DNA from: Alphaproteobacteria bacterium US3C007
GTDB taxonomy: Bacteria > Pseudomonadota > Alphaproteobacteria > Rhodobacterales > Rhodobacteraceae
NCBI GenBank assembly: GCA_034423775.1
Contig: CP139918.1
Location: 868,001-932,000, forward strand
Direction: 5' to 3'
DNA length: 64,000 nt
The position numbers and the translations under genes were made by a program. Below the pieces are notes generated by a model that saw nothing but the letters and a program-made list of their open reading frames with translations, was not told where the DNA came from and did no database searches. This document shows positions 45,220-54,184 of this stretch, one piece after another. The stretch's first letter is position 1, and every line of letters begins with the position of its first letter.

Positions 45220-45300
45220 TTGATAGAAATTCTTTCAATTATTGATGTTTATTTGTGAAGTAATACCCATAAAATGGTGTTATTCAAAGAAGATATAAAA

Positions 45301-46791
45301 ATGAGAACTGTCGTGCTTTTACCCTCTTCTGAACCGGATCATTTCAAGCGTTTTCAACAATCCCTTGAACGTTCCGATTTGATTGATTTTTTGCAGGATG
45401 GTCTGATTGGCGCAGATGCTAAAATACCAGGCCCAGGGGGTCCGCATCCCCTTATCTATGCTGATTATGTGGCATCTGGGCGTGCTTTGCGGCAGGTTGA
45501 AACGTTCATAATAGACGAAATCCTACCATTTTATGCCAACAGCCATACAGAAGCCTCATTCTGTGGGCAAATGATGACGCGTCTTCGCCAGCAGGCACGC
45601 AAAATCATTTTAAAAAGCTTTGGCGGTGACGAAAGCTATGACGTTATTTTTTCTGGCTCTGGGGCAACAGCAGGCATAAATCGTTTGGTCAAACTGCTGG
45701 ATATGCCAGGTTTGGAACAGCCCGGACAGAATACACAGCAACAAAAGACCGTTGTCTTAATTGGGCCTTACGAGCACCATTCGAATATATTGCCTTGGCG
45801 TGAAACCGGCGCAACGGTGATAGAAATTCCAGAAGCCTTTGAGGGTGGTCCAGACCTGAATGCTCTTAAAAATACTTTGAAATCTTGCGCTGATCACAGG
45901 GTAATTGGCGCATTTTCGGCCATGTCGAACGTCACCGGCATTGTGACAGATGTCAAGAAAATCACGCGAGTCTTAAAAGCCCATGGTGCTATTAGCATTT
46001 GGGATTATGCAGGGGGTGCGCCCTATCTTCCAATCGATATGGCCGGGGGAACTGATGCCGAGATTGATGCGGTCGTGGCGTCTCCGCATAAATTCATCGG
46101 AGGGCCAGGCGCCTCTGGCATCCTAGTCCTTCGTCGCCAATCCGTGATGGCTCAAAAGCCCAGTTTGCCAGGTGGCGGGACGGTAAGCTTTGTCTCACCC
46201 TGGGCGCATACCTATTCCTCAAACATCGTTGCGCGCGAAGAGGCAGGTACGCCTAATGTCCTTGGTGATTTGCGTGCAGCGCTGTGTATTATGATAAAAG
46301 ATGCGATCGGAGTAACCTACGCGACATCGCGTTTGGAAAAACTGTATAAACGCGCTGAAGCGGTCTGGCGCAAAACCCCGAACCTTCACTTGCTTGGAAA
46401 TTCCCGGGCCACGCGTATGCCTATTTTTTCATTCAAAGTTACAGATGTGCGCGGTGAGATCATCCACCAACAATTGATCACACGCATGTTGTCTGATTTT
46501 TATGGGGTGCAAGCCAGAGGCGGTTGTGCCTGTGCAGGACCTTATGCGCATCGTTTGCTTGATATAGATTATGCGCAATCTGAAACTATTCATGCGGCCG
46601 TTCTCTCTGGACAAGAGATTGAAAAGCCAGGGTGGACAAGGCTTGGGTTTTCCGTTTTGATGACAGATGACAAGGTCGATCATATCATTCGAGCTGTCGA
46701 TGCAGTCGCCCGGGCGACATGTCTTCAGCATGCGCAATATCAAGCAGATGAAAGCACTGCACGCTTTTCGTCGGAGTTTTCATATGTGTAG
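45301..46791 (+). CDS. PLP enzyme, aminotransferase class V / cysteine C-S lyase type
   Basis: A 496-aa fold-type I PLP enzyme. D235 (IWDYAGGAPY) contacts the pyridine N, and K264 in ASPHKFIGGPG is the Schiff-base lysine. ANSHTEASFCGQ near 80-90 and RGGCACAGPYAHR (C409/C411) resemble the Cys-containing loop of cysteine desulfurases and hercynylcysteine sulfoxide lyase (EgtE). It probably cleaves a C-S bond of a cysteine derivative. I start at ATG 45301, with GAAGA upstream; ATG 45274 is possible. It is the first gene of the operon and overlaps the amidotransferase gene by 8 bases. Confidence 0.82.
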   Translation: MRTVVLLPSSEPDHFKRFQQSLERSDLIDFLQDGLIGADAKIPGPGGPHPLIYADYVASGRALRQVETFIIDEILPFYANSHTEASFCGQMMTRLRQQARKIILKSFGGDESYDVIFSGSGATAGINRLVKLLDMPGLEQPGQNTQQQKTVVLIGPYEHHSNILPWRETGATVIEIPEAFEGGPDLNALKNTLKSCADHRVIGAFSAMSNVTGIVTDVKKITRVLKAHGAISIWDYAGGAPYLPIDMAGGTDAEIDAVVASPHKFIGGPGASGILVLRRQSVMAQKPSLPGGGTVSFVSPWAHTYSSNIVAREEAGTPNVLGDLRAALCIMIKDAIGVTYATSRLEKLYKRAEAVWRKTPNLHLLGNSRATRMPIFSFKVTDVRGEIIHQQLITRMLSDFYGVQARGGCACAGPYAHRLLDIDYAQSETIHAAVLSGQEIEKPGWTRLGFSVLMTDDKVDHIIRAVDAVARATCLQHAQYQADESTARFSSEFSYV

Positions 46792-47635
46792 GTTTTTAGC
46801 CTGGAAAGGCCGCCAAAGGTATTTAGATGAGCTTATTTTTGAGCAAGAACAATCGCTTGTTGAACAGAGCAAAAACGCTCTTATCGGCAAAACCTCGATA
46901 AACGCAGACGGGTTCGGATTAGCATGGTACCAAGGGCGCGAAACGCCATGCGTCTACAAAGACACGCATCCCGCTTGGTCGAATATAAACCTCAGAGAAA
47001 TCGCCCATCATACACAATCGGGGCTGTTTCTTGCCCATGTGCGATCGTCAACCGGCATGGCAACCTCGCGGAATAATTGCCATCCTTTTGCTGTAGGCAA
47101 ATGGTGTTTTATGCATAATGGGCAGGCAGGTGGGCATGAAAAATTCCGCCAAGATCTGGATGCCTTAATCCCAGCTGAGTTATACGAATACCGATCTGGG
47201 GCAACCGAAAGCGAAGCCATTTTTCTGATCGCTATGGGTCTTGGCCTGGAACAAAACCCAATTAAAGCGATGGAAAGCGCGGTCGAGTTGGTGCAGGCTC
47301 TGGCTGAAAAAAAAGGCGAGCGTCCCTATATGCGCTTTGCTGCCTGCTGGTCTGACGGAGAGCGTTTGTTTGCGGCACGGCTGGCTTCTGACCGATTGGC
47401 GCCAAGCCTTTACGTTAAAAAATGTACGGATGGCCATATTATCTCATCCGAGCCCCTCGAAAATGGCTGCGCAGATTGGCTTGAAGTGCCCGCAGGCAAA
47501 GCGATCGAGATCCGGGATAGACGCCCGTTAACATTACAGGCGTTTGGCACGTCTCATTCCACCCATAAAGCTCAAAAATCACCGACTCAAGACGCCAATG
47601 AGTTGCAGATTGATGGCATTACGACGACTATTTAA
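46784..47635 (+). CDS. Class II glutamine amidotransferase (EgtC/YafJ/Dug3-like)
   Basis: A 283-aa Ntn-hydrolase. The start ATG 46784 puts Cys at position 2 (MCRFLAW), the N-terminal nucleophile after Met removal. Other family blocks are NADGFGLAWY, HVRSSTGMATSRNNCHPF and FMHNGQAGG (oxyanion residues). This branch includes EgtC, which removes gamma-glutamate from gamma-glutamyl-hercynylcysteine sulfoxide, and Dug3, which acts on glutathione. So it may split a gamma-glutamyl bond. Overlap with the PLP gene suggests coupled action. Confidence 0.88.
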   Translation: MCRFLAWKGRQRYLDELIFEQEQSLVEQSKNALIGKTSINADGFGLAWYQGRETPCVYKDTHPAWSNINLREIAHHTQSGLFLAHVRSSTGMATSRNNCHPFAVGKWCFMHNGQAGGHEKFRQDLDALIPAELYEYRSGATESEAIFLIAMGLGLEQNPIKAMESAVELVQALAEKKGERPYMRFAACWSDGERLFAARLASDRLAPSLYVKKCTDGHIISSEPLENGCADWLEVPAGKAIEIRDRRPLTLQAFGTSHSTHKAQKSPTQDANELQIDGITTTI

Positions 47636-47652
47636 CACCAACGGAGGAAAAC

Positions 47653-49224
47653 ATGAAAAAACTTAAACTGGCTTTTTTGGGCGGGGCTTTAAGCCTAGCT
47701 GCATTGAGCGCTTCGGCTGAAACGTTTCGATGGGCCTCAAATACCGATCCACAAACCATGGATCCCCATGCCGTAAATTCTGCGCCCGTGTTGTCTTTCC
47801 TGAACAATATATATGAAGGTCTTGTGCGCCGAAATCAGGGGATGTCAATCGAAGGCTCGCTCGCGCAATCCTGGGAACCGCTCAATGGTGAAAATGGCTG
47901 GCGGTTTAACCTGCGCCAAGGCGTAAAATTCCAAGACGGATCGGCCTTCAATGCCGAGGATGTCATGTTTTCCTATGAACGTGCGTCAAATGAAGTTGCG
48001 GATGTACGGTCTTGGTTCGCACCAGTCAAAGAGGTGCGCGTTGTTGATGCGTATACTGTAGATTTTGTCACGAAAGCGCCAAACCCCTTATTTCCAGATT
48101 CTATCGCAAATTTCATGATCCTTGATAAAGGCTGGGCCGAAGCAAACGGCGCAGAACTACCAGCGCGCGACGCAGAAAACTTTGCGACGATGAACGTAAA
48201 CGGCACCGGCCCGTTTAAATTAGACAGTCGAGATCCCGGGATCAAAACCGTGCTGGTCCCCAATGGTAGCTGGTGGGGCGACGTAGAGCACAATATCACC
48301 GAAGCCGTGTTCACGCCGATTGGAAATGCAGCAACTGGTCTTGCTGCTTTGTTATCGGGCGAGATTGATTTTATCCAGCCAATTCCCTTACAAGATATTG
48401 CGCAGGTTGAAAGCCGCGACGGGTTTCGCGTTCTTGAAGGCGAAGAAACACGCGTGATCATGTTTGGCTTTGGCCATGAACATGATGAGCTGCTTTTTTC
48501 GTCGGATGTCAGCGGATCAAACCCGTTTCAAGATGTTCGCGTCCGTCAGGCCGCAGCGCATGCAATCGATATCGCGTCGATCGATAGGGTGTTGTTTAGG
48601 GGTAAGATTGAGGGCGCCTCACAATTGGTTCCAGCAGGCATTTCCGGCTATTCAGAGGCCAATTCAACCCGCCCGGCCTATGACCCCGAGCGCGCCAAAG
48701 CCTTGCTGGCCGAAGCCGGTTATCCCAATGGGTTTAGCTTTGGTTTGAAATGCCCGAATGATCGCTACATCAATGATGAAGCCTTGTGCCGGGCCGCCGC
48801 GTCCATGTTTGCAGCCGTTGGCTTGAATGCTGAGCTAAGCACTGGCCCCGTGCGCGATTACTGGCCGCAGCTGCGCGAAGATGCATTTGATATGTATTTG
48901 CTCGGCTGGTCCCCTGGAACCTTCGATATGGAGCATCCAATCCGGTTTTTGATGTCGACACCAAATTCTGAAAAGAAACTGGGATCATGGAATTTTGGAG
49001 GCTATTCGAACCAACGCGTTGATGCGCTACTGCCCGGTATTCAACAGGAAATTAACCCGGTTGCGCGTCAGGCTATGGTCGATGAAGTCGTGGAAATCAC
49101 GCAGGCAGAGGTCGCATATATCCCGCTTTATACGCAGCCACTCATTTGGGCATCGAAAGACAATATAAACTTGACACAACGTGCGGACAATTTCTTCATG
49201 TTGCGCTGGGTCAGCGTAAACTGA
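47653..49224 (+). CDS. Peptide-type ABC transporter substrate-binding protein
   Basis: A 523-aa family 5 solute-binding protein. The signal peptide is 1-22 (SLAALSASAE). Motifs are NDPQ-like TDPQTMDPHAVNS, YEGLVRRN, LRQGVKFQDGSAFNAEDVMFSYER and NGTGPFKLD. It captures peptides or peptide-like ligands in the periplasm for the permeases encoded next. Seventeen bases follow the amidotransferase. The ligand is unknown; glutathione or gamma-glutamyl compounds fit the context. Confidence 0.93.
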   Translation: MKKLKLAFLGGALSLAALSASAETFRWASNTDPQTMDPHAVNSAPVLSFLNNIYEGLVRRNQGMSIEGSLAQSWEPLNGENGWRFNLRQGVKFQDGSAFNAEDVMFSYERASNEVADVRSWFAPVKEVRVVDAYTVDFVTKAPNPLFPDSIANFMILDKGWAEANGAELPARDAENFATMNVNGTGPFKLDSRDPGIKTVLVPNGSWWGDVEHNITEAVFTPIGNAATGLAALLSGEIDFIQPIPLQDIAQVESRDGFRVLEGEETRVIMFGFGHEHDELLFSSDVSGSNPFQDVRVRQAAAHAIDIASIDRVLFRGKIEGASQLVPAGISGYSEANSTRPAYDPERAKALLAEAGYPNGFSFGLKCPNDRYINDEALCRAAASMFAAVGLNAELSTGPVRDYWPQLREDAFDMYLLGWSPGTFDMEHPIRFLMSTPNSEKKLGSWNFGGYSNQRVDALLPGIQQEINPVARQAMVDEVVEITQAEVAYIPLYTQPLIWASKDNINLTQRADNFFMLRWVSVN

Positions 49225-49247
49225 TCCAAATCTAAGGCAAACGGGCG

Positions 49248-50222
49248 ATGGCATACTTTATCCTGAAGCGGATCGTACAATCCGTGTTCGTGATGGTGGC
49301 TGTCGCCTTTTTGGCTTTTTCCTTATTTCGCTTCGTCGGAGATCCGATCACGCAGATGACGGGGGTTGAAACCTCGATAGAAGATCAGGAACGTTTGCGC
49401 GAGGAGCTGGGATTAAACGATCCATTTATATCGCAATTTCTGCGGTTTACGCGCGAGATGCTGCAGGGCGATTTTGGCTTTTCATACCGAACCCGTCAAC
49501 CGGTCGCGAATATGATCGCCGATCGCATTCCTGCAACGCTTGAACTGGGCGTCGTGGCCTTGATTATCTCTCTTTTGGTGGGCGTACCGGCAGGCGTGTA
49601 TACAGCGTTAAAACCCCGCGGCGTTTTGAGTCAAACCATTTTGATGACCACGCTGGTTGGTGTGTCGATCCCAACCTTTGTGATCGGCATCATGTTGATC
49701 TTCATCTTTGGGGTCCAATTGGGCTGGCTGCCAACGTTTGGGCGCGGTGGCACGGTGGCAATTGGCAATTGGGACAGCTCGTTCTTTACCCTTAATGGTT
49801 GGCGCGCATTGCTTTTACCTGCGATCACCCTTGGCGTTTACCAATTGACGCTTACGATGCGTTTGGTACGCGCTGAGATGATGGAGGTGATGCGATCCGA
49901 TTATATCCGCTTTGCCATGGCGCGCGGTGTTCCCATGAGGCGCCTGCATTATAAACATGCTCTGCGGAACACAATGGTGCCCGTGATCACCATTGTCGGG
50001 CTACAATTTGGCGGTGTTATCGCGTTTTCGATCGTGACGGAAAGCGTTTTTCAATGGCCTGGCATGGGATTGTTGTTTCTGGAATCGATCCGTTTCGTTG
50101 ATATTCCGGTGATGGGCGTCTATCTTGTGGTGATCGCTTTTTTCTTTGTGCTGGTAAACCTTGTGGTCGACTTGCTTTACGTGGCCATCGATCCACGCCT
50201 TCGAATTAAAGAAGCGTCATGA
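49248..50222 (+). CDS. Peptide ABC transporter permease, DppB type
   Basis: A 324-aa permease with six membrane segments. The first is near 10-30, and the family motif is RLVRAEMMEVMRSDYIRFAMARGVP (EAA loop, near 205-230). It pairs with the DppC-type protein whose gene overlaps it by four bases. Confidence 0.93.
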   Translation: MAYFILKRIVQSVFVMVAVAFLAFSLFRFVGDPITQMTGVETSIEDQERLREELGLNDPFISQFLRFTREMLQGDFGFSYRTRQPVANMIADRIPATLELGVVALIISLLVGVPAGVYTALKPRGVLSQTILMTTLVGVSIPTFVIGIMLIFIFGVQLGWLPTFGRGGTVAIGNWDSSFFTLNGWRALLLPAITLGVYQLTLTMRLVRAEMMEVMRSDYIRFAMARGVPMRRLHYKHALRNTMVPVITIVGLQFGGVIAFSIVTESVFQWPGMGLLFLESIRFVDIPVMGVYLVVIAFFFVLVNLVVDLLYVAIDPRLRIKEAS

Positions 50223-51124
50223 GCGCCTTTTTGAAAAAATATGAAGGCCTGTGGCTGTTTCTGCATTCGCCCGCGGCAATCATTGCGGCGGCAGTTGCAG
50301 CCTTGATTGTTTTCGGAGCGGTGTTTGCCTCTTGGATCGCATTGGTGAACCCTTACGATCTTGCATCTTTCAGCTTGTTTGACGGCTTGTTGCCGCCAGT
50401 TTGGCAAGACGGCGCAAACTCAAAATACCTGTTGGGCACGGATGATCAAGGCCGTGATATGATCTCATCGATCCTATATGGCGCGCGGCTATCGCTGATC
50501 ATTGGCTTATCGGCTTTGGCGATTGCAGCGGTTCTCGGCGTGGGGCTTGGTTTGGCGGCCGGGTATTATGGCGGTCGGTTTGATGTCGTTGTGATGCGGA
50601 TCGCGGATGTGCAATTGGCATTGCCGGCTATCCTGACCGCCCTCTTGATTGATGGCATAGCGCGGGGAATTTTGCCACAATCCATTCAGCAAGAATTACG
50701 CGTTATGGTTTTAACCCTCGCCATTGCGCTGTCGCTTTGGGTTAACTTCGCCCGTACAGCGCGCGCATCAACTTTTGTGGAGATGAACAAAGAATACGTA
50801 CAGGCCGCCATTATGATGGGCCAACGCCCGTTGCGGGTGATGTTTGTCCATATCCTGCCCAATATTCTTGGCCCGCTTTTGGTAATCATGACGGTTGACT
50901 TGGCCTCTGCGATTTTGCTCGAAGCCACCCTGTCTTTTTTGGGGATTGGGTTGCCTGCCGATAGCCCCAGCCTAGGCACGTTGATCCGCATTGGCATGCA
51001 ATTTCTTTTATCGGGTGAATGGTGGATTTTATGGATCCCCACCTTGGTCCTTGTTGCCTTGGTGGTGTCCATCAATATCCTTGGTGATTTTCTACGTGAC
51101 ATTTTTAATCCAAGGTTACGCTAG
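50219..51124 (+). CDS. Peptide ABC transporter permease, DppC type
   Basis: A 301-aa permease. LLGTDDQGRDMISSILYGARLSL is the signature of DppC/OppC, and the EAA loop is TFVEMNKEYVQAAIMMGQRP. It overlaps the upstream permease (ATGA) and joins the ATPase gene directly. Confidence 0.93.
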   Translation: MSAFLKKYEGLWLFLHSPAAIIAAAVAALIVFGAVFASWIALVNPYDLASFSLFDGLLPPVWQDGANSKYLLGTDDQGRDMISSILYGARLSLIIGLSALAIAAVLGVGLGLAAGYYGGRFDVVVMRIADVQLALPAILTALLIDGIARGILPQSIQQELRVMVLTLAIALSLWVNFARTARASTFVEMNKEYVQAAIMMGQRPLRVMFVHILPNILGPLLVIMTVDLASAILLEATLSFLGIGLPADSPSLGTLIRIGMQFLLSGEWWILWIPTLVLVALVVSINILGDFLRDIFNPRLR

Positions 51125-52807
51125 ATGCTAACAATCACAGGTTTAACCGTAAAGTTTCCGTCTCGGTTTGGCGATTTTACCGCTATTGAAAATGTGGATA
51201 TGAGCATCAAAGCGGGTGAAATTCACGGATTGGTCGGTGAAAGTGGCGCGGGAAAATCAACTGTCGGGGCTGCCGTAATCGGGCTGCTTCAATCGCCTGG
51301 TTACGTTGCAAGTGGAACCTTATTATTGGGCGAAACCGACCTACAGGCCCTGACATTTACACAAGCCCATGAGATCCGCGGCGCTAGAATTTCGATGATC
51401 TTTCAGGATCCTCAAACCAGTTTAAACCCGTTGATGACGATTGAGGATCAATTGATCGAAACGATTCAAGCTCATTCAGATATCAGCGATACCGCAGCAC
51501 GAAAACAGGCGGTTGATCTGCTGGAAGAAATCGGAATTGAAAATGCGTCTGAACGCATAAAAGCCTATCCTCATCAATTTTCTGGCGGCATGAGGCAACG
51601 GGTTGTGATTGCATTGGCGATCTGTACCGATCCCGACTTGATCATCGCAGATGAACCGACAACAGCCTTGGATGTTGCAGTGCAATCGCAGGTTCTTAAC
51701 CTGATCCAACGATTGGCCAAACAGCGCCAGATTGCCTTCATGTTGATTACACATGATATCGGCGTCATAGCGCAAGTGGCTGATCGCGTGACGGTCATGC
51801 GAAACGGCCGCGTCATGGAGGCCGGTGAAACAGCTCAGGTTTTAGGGGCCCCAAAAAACCTTTACACCCGCGCTTTGATGGACGCAGTGCCGCCACTCGA
51901 TCGCAAAATTGATCGCTTTCGCGTTCCCAAAGATGACCGCATCGCCTCGTCGCGGGGCAAAATGGCAGAGCGCTGGCTACTTGAAGGGCAACAGCACGAC
52001 CTTACGGGGCTGAGCGTGCACAACCTTACCGTAACGTTCGAGGGGCCACGCACATCCTTTTTTCGTAAGCCCCCAATCTACGTGGCGCTGAATAATGTCA
52101 CATTAAACATTAAGCCCGGATCGATCATGGGGTTGGTAGGGGAAAGTGGATCTGGAAAATCAACATTGGCAAAAGTAATCACCGGCCTTGTGACGCCCCA
52201 AAGCGGGGAGATGCAATTGGGCGATGCGGTGCTGCCAATTGGAAAATCCCGAAATCGCCACCATCTGTCACGACAGCTGGTGCAAATGGTCTTTCAAGAT
52301 CCATATTCCAGTCTGAATTCTCGCCATTCTGTGGGGGATATTTTAACCGAACCACTGTGGTTCTATGGCTTTATCAAAAACCCGGTCGAGCGCAAAAATA
52401 TGGCGGCTTCGATGCTGTCTTTGGTGGGGATGCCGCCAGATGCGATCAACAAATACCCGCATCAATTTTCGGGCGGTCAACGTCAACGTATTGCAGTCGC
52501 CCGCGCGCTTCTTGCGCGCCCGCGATTTCTGATTTGCGATGAACCCACTTCTGCGCTGGATGTTTCGATCCAAGCCGAGATTTTAAATTTGCTGAAAGAG
52601 CTTCAAGCGACATTTGGACTGACGATCCTGTTTATCAGCCATAATCTTGCCGTGGTGCGGCAAATGGCCGATGATACCGCTGTTTTGCGAAATGGCAGCG
52701 TTGAAGAGGTCAATACCACAGACGCAGTTTATGAGGCTCCTCAAGCAGAATATACCAAATCACTGCTTGCGCAAACGCCGGTGATGCCACCGTCTTGGAG
52801 AACATAG
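51125..52807 (+). CDS. Fused double ABC ATPase for peptide import (DppD-DppF type)
   Basis: A 560-aa protein with two complete ATPase domains. Domain 1: Walker A GESGAGKST, signature FSGGMRQR, Walker B LIIADEPTTALD. Domain 2: GESGSGKST, FSGGQRQR, FLICDEPTSALD. Both keep the oligopeptide C-terminal extensions (YTRALMDAVP, YTKSLLAQTP). It powers the two permeases upstream. Fusion of the two subunits occurs in several proteobacterial importers such as YejF and GsiA. Confidence 0.94.
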   Translation: MLTITGLTVKFPSRFGDFTAIENVDMSIKAGEIHGLVGESGAGKSTVGAAVIGLLQSPGYVASGTLLLGETDLQALTFTQAHEIRGARISMIFQDPQTSLNPLMTIEDQLIETIQAHSDISDTAARKQAVDLLEEIGIENASERIKAYPHQFSGGMRQRVVIALAICTDPDLIIADEPTTALDVAVQSQVLNLIQRLAKQRQIAFMLITHDIGVIAQVADRVTVMRNGRVMEAGETAQVLGAPKNLYTRALMDAVPPLDRKIDRFRVPKDDRIASSRGKMAERWLLEGQQHDLTGLSVHNLTVTFEGPRTSFFRKPPIYVALNNVTLNIKPGSIMGLVGESGSGKSTLAKVITGLVTPQSGEMQLGDAVLPIGKSRNRHHLSRQLVQMVFQDPYSSLNSRHSVGDILTEPLWFYGFIKNPVERKNMAASMLSLVGMPPDAINKYPHQFSGGQRQRIAVARALLARPRFLICDEPTSALDVSIQAEILNLLKELQATFGLTILFISHNLAVVRQMADDTAVLRNGSVEEVNTTDAVYEAPQAEYTKSLLAQTPVMPPSWRT

Positions 52808-52811
52808 GCCT

Positions 52812-53426
52812 ATGCTCAAATTATACGGATATGACACGATCAATACCTTAAAGATACTGATGCTCTTGTTTGAAACGGGATCAGATTTTGAATTTATACC
52901 GATCAATATTCGCACAGGCGAGCAACACAGCCCTGATTTTCGTGCGGTAAACCCTGCCGGAAAGGTGCCCGTAATATGGAATGACGGTCGTCACCAAACA
53001 GAATCAAATGCGATCCTTCTCAGCTTGGCCAAGAAAGCCAGCTGGGGTCTTGTGGCAGACCCTTCCTTGCAAGCTGACATAACAACCTGGCTGTTTTATC
53101 AGGCCTCGGCCCAAGGGCCCTATTTTGGGCAAATCGAATATTGGGCAAGATTGGCAAAAACGCCCAATCCAGCTGCATCCGCCCACTACAGTGCAATCGC
53201 CAGCCGGTCTGTTGAATATCTCAATGATCAACTGAACACCAAGAAATATCTCTGTGGAGATGTATATACGATTGCCGACATCGCGCTGTTTCCATGGCTG
53301 CGCATACATAAACATCTTGGTCTATCACTTGAAAATGCGGAAAATCTATCGCGTTGGCATGAGGCTATTTTGGCAAGACCGGCGACTGAGGAAGCGCTCA
53401 CTTTTTTTGATGGTATCTCTTCTTAG
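52812..53426 (+). CDS. Glutathione S-transferase-like protein (YfcG type)
   Basis: A 204-aa cytosolic GST. The N-terminal thioredoxin-like domain has NPAGKVPVI (cis-Pro) and QTESNAILLSLA. The C-terminal helical domain has ASAQGPYFGQIEYW and DVYTIADIALFPWL. Four bases after the ATPase gene. YfcG-type enzymes show disulfide-bond reductase activity with glutathione rather than classic conjugation. Its place in the operon supports a glutathione-conjugate substrate. Confidence 0.9.
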   Translation: MLKLYGYDTINTLKILMLLFETGSDFEFIPINIRTGEQHSPDFRAVNPAGKVPVIWNDGRHQTESNAILLSLAKKASWGLVADPSLQADITTWLFYQASAQGPYFGQIEYWARLAKTPNPAASAHYSAIASRSVEYLNDQLNTKKYLCGDVYTIADIALFPWLRIHKHLGLSLENAENLSRWHEAILARPATEEALTFFDGISS

Positions 53427-53445
53427 GCCTTAAGGGCTTTTTAAA
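53425..53445 (+). terminator. Possible intrinsic terminator after the GST gene
   Basis: A short stem AGGCC/GGCTT with a five-base loop, followed by TTTT. It overlaps the stop codon region and lies between convergent operons. The stem is only five pairs with one G-U, so this is a weak call. Confidence 0.35.
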
Positions 53446-53661
53446 TATATTGATAAAATACGCGTATCAATCATTGATTTATTTTAATGACTAGGCGGCA
53501 TATCAAAGGTTCAAGCCGGCCTGCGCTACCGTTTAACAGGTCAAATCAATGCTGAAAGCCTGCTTGGTCACAACGATTTCAAGAGCGCATTAATCGCATG
53601 TTTTTGATCAGCGGGCGCGGCTGCGACGCACCGGTTTAAACACAGGATAAAAAAGCCGATC

Positions 53662-54174
53662 CTACCATTCATAAACCTCCATATGGTCGGCCTCAATAAA
53701 ATACCCGGTCTGCCCGATATCGGTTGATTGAAGCTGCGTGCGCATACCCCCAGTAACCCAAACCGGATCCCATAATTGATCGCCTGGCCAAGGCGCCTTC
53801 GCCTGCACCAAAACAAGCTGATTGGCCGGAGGCGGCGGCGTGTGAATACACGCCCCAACATAAGGCACCAACATGAAATCCCGTACACCCTCAGCGCCAA
53901 TATCAAACGGAATGATAAAGCCGGGCATCCGAATATAGGCCCCGTCCAGCGCGTCGTTCAATTTGATCGCATTTTCATCATAAACGGGGTTCCAAAAATC
54001 ATTCACCTCGTCAATCTCGCCTTCGGCAATAATTTCTGCATAAGGCACACCGGGGGGGATTAAATCATCCCACATAATCAACTTTGGGGTTTTGGCATGG
54101 GCCATTTTCGCGCTGGCAATCATACTGGCAAAAAGCAATAAAGAAGTTCTGCGGTTGATCATGTGAGCGGCCAT
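53662..54174 (-). CDS. DUF3299 protein, exported
   Basis: A 170-aa protein. A Tat-like start (INRRTSLLLFASMI) is followed by a DUF3299 domain: WDDLIPP, GAYIRMPGFIIPFD, LVPYVGACIHTPPPPANQ. The conserved Cys-Ile-His and Pro run suggest metal binding. It is the last gene of the ABC module beginning with the ZrgA-like protein. In Vibrio the zrg locus has the same kinds of genes. The start could be 54174 or 54162; neither has a strong ribosome site. Confidence 0.8.
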   Translation of the reverse strand: MAAHMINRRTSLLLFASMIASAKMAHAKTPKLIMWDDLIPPGVPYAEIIAEGEIDEVNDFWNPVYDENAIKLNDALDGAYIRMPGFIIPFDIGAEGVRDFMLVPYVGACIHTPPPPANQLVLVQAKAPWPGDQLWDPVWVTGGMRTQLQSTDIGQTGYFIEADHMEVYEW

Positions 54175-54184
54175 ACCTTCGCTA

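Noticed and set aside
45301..47635. Calling the pair egtE and egtC outright
   Set aside because: No egtB or egtD in the window, and both families are broad; only a resemblance is supported.
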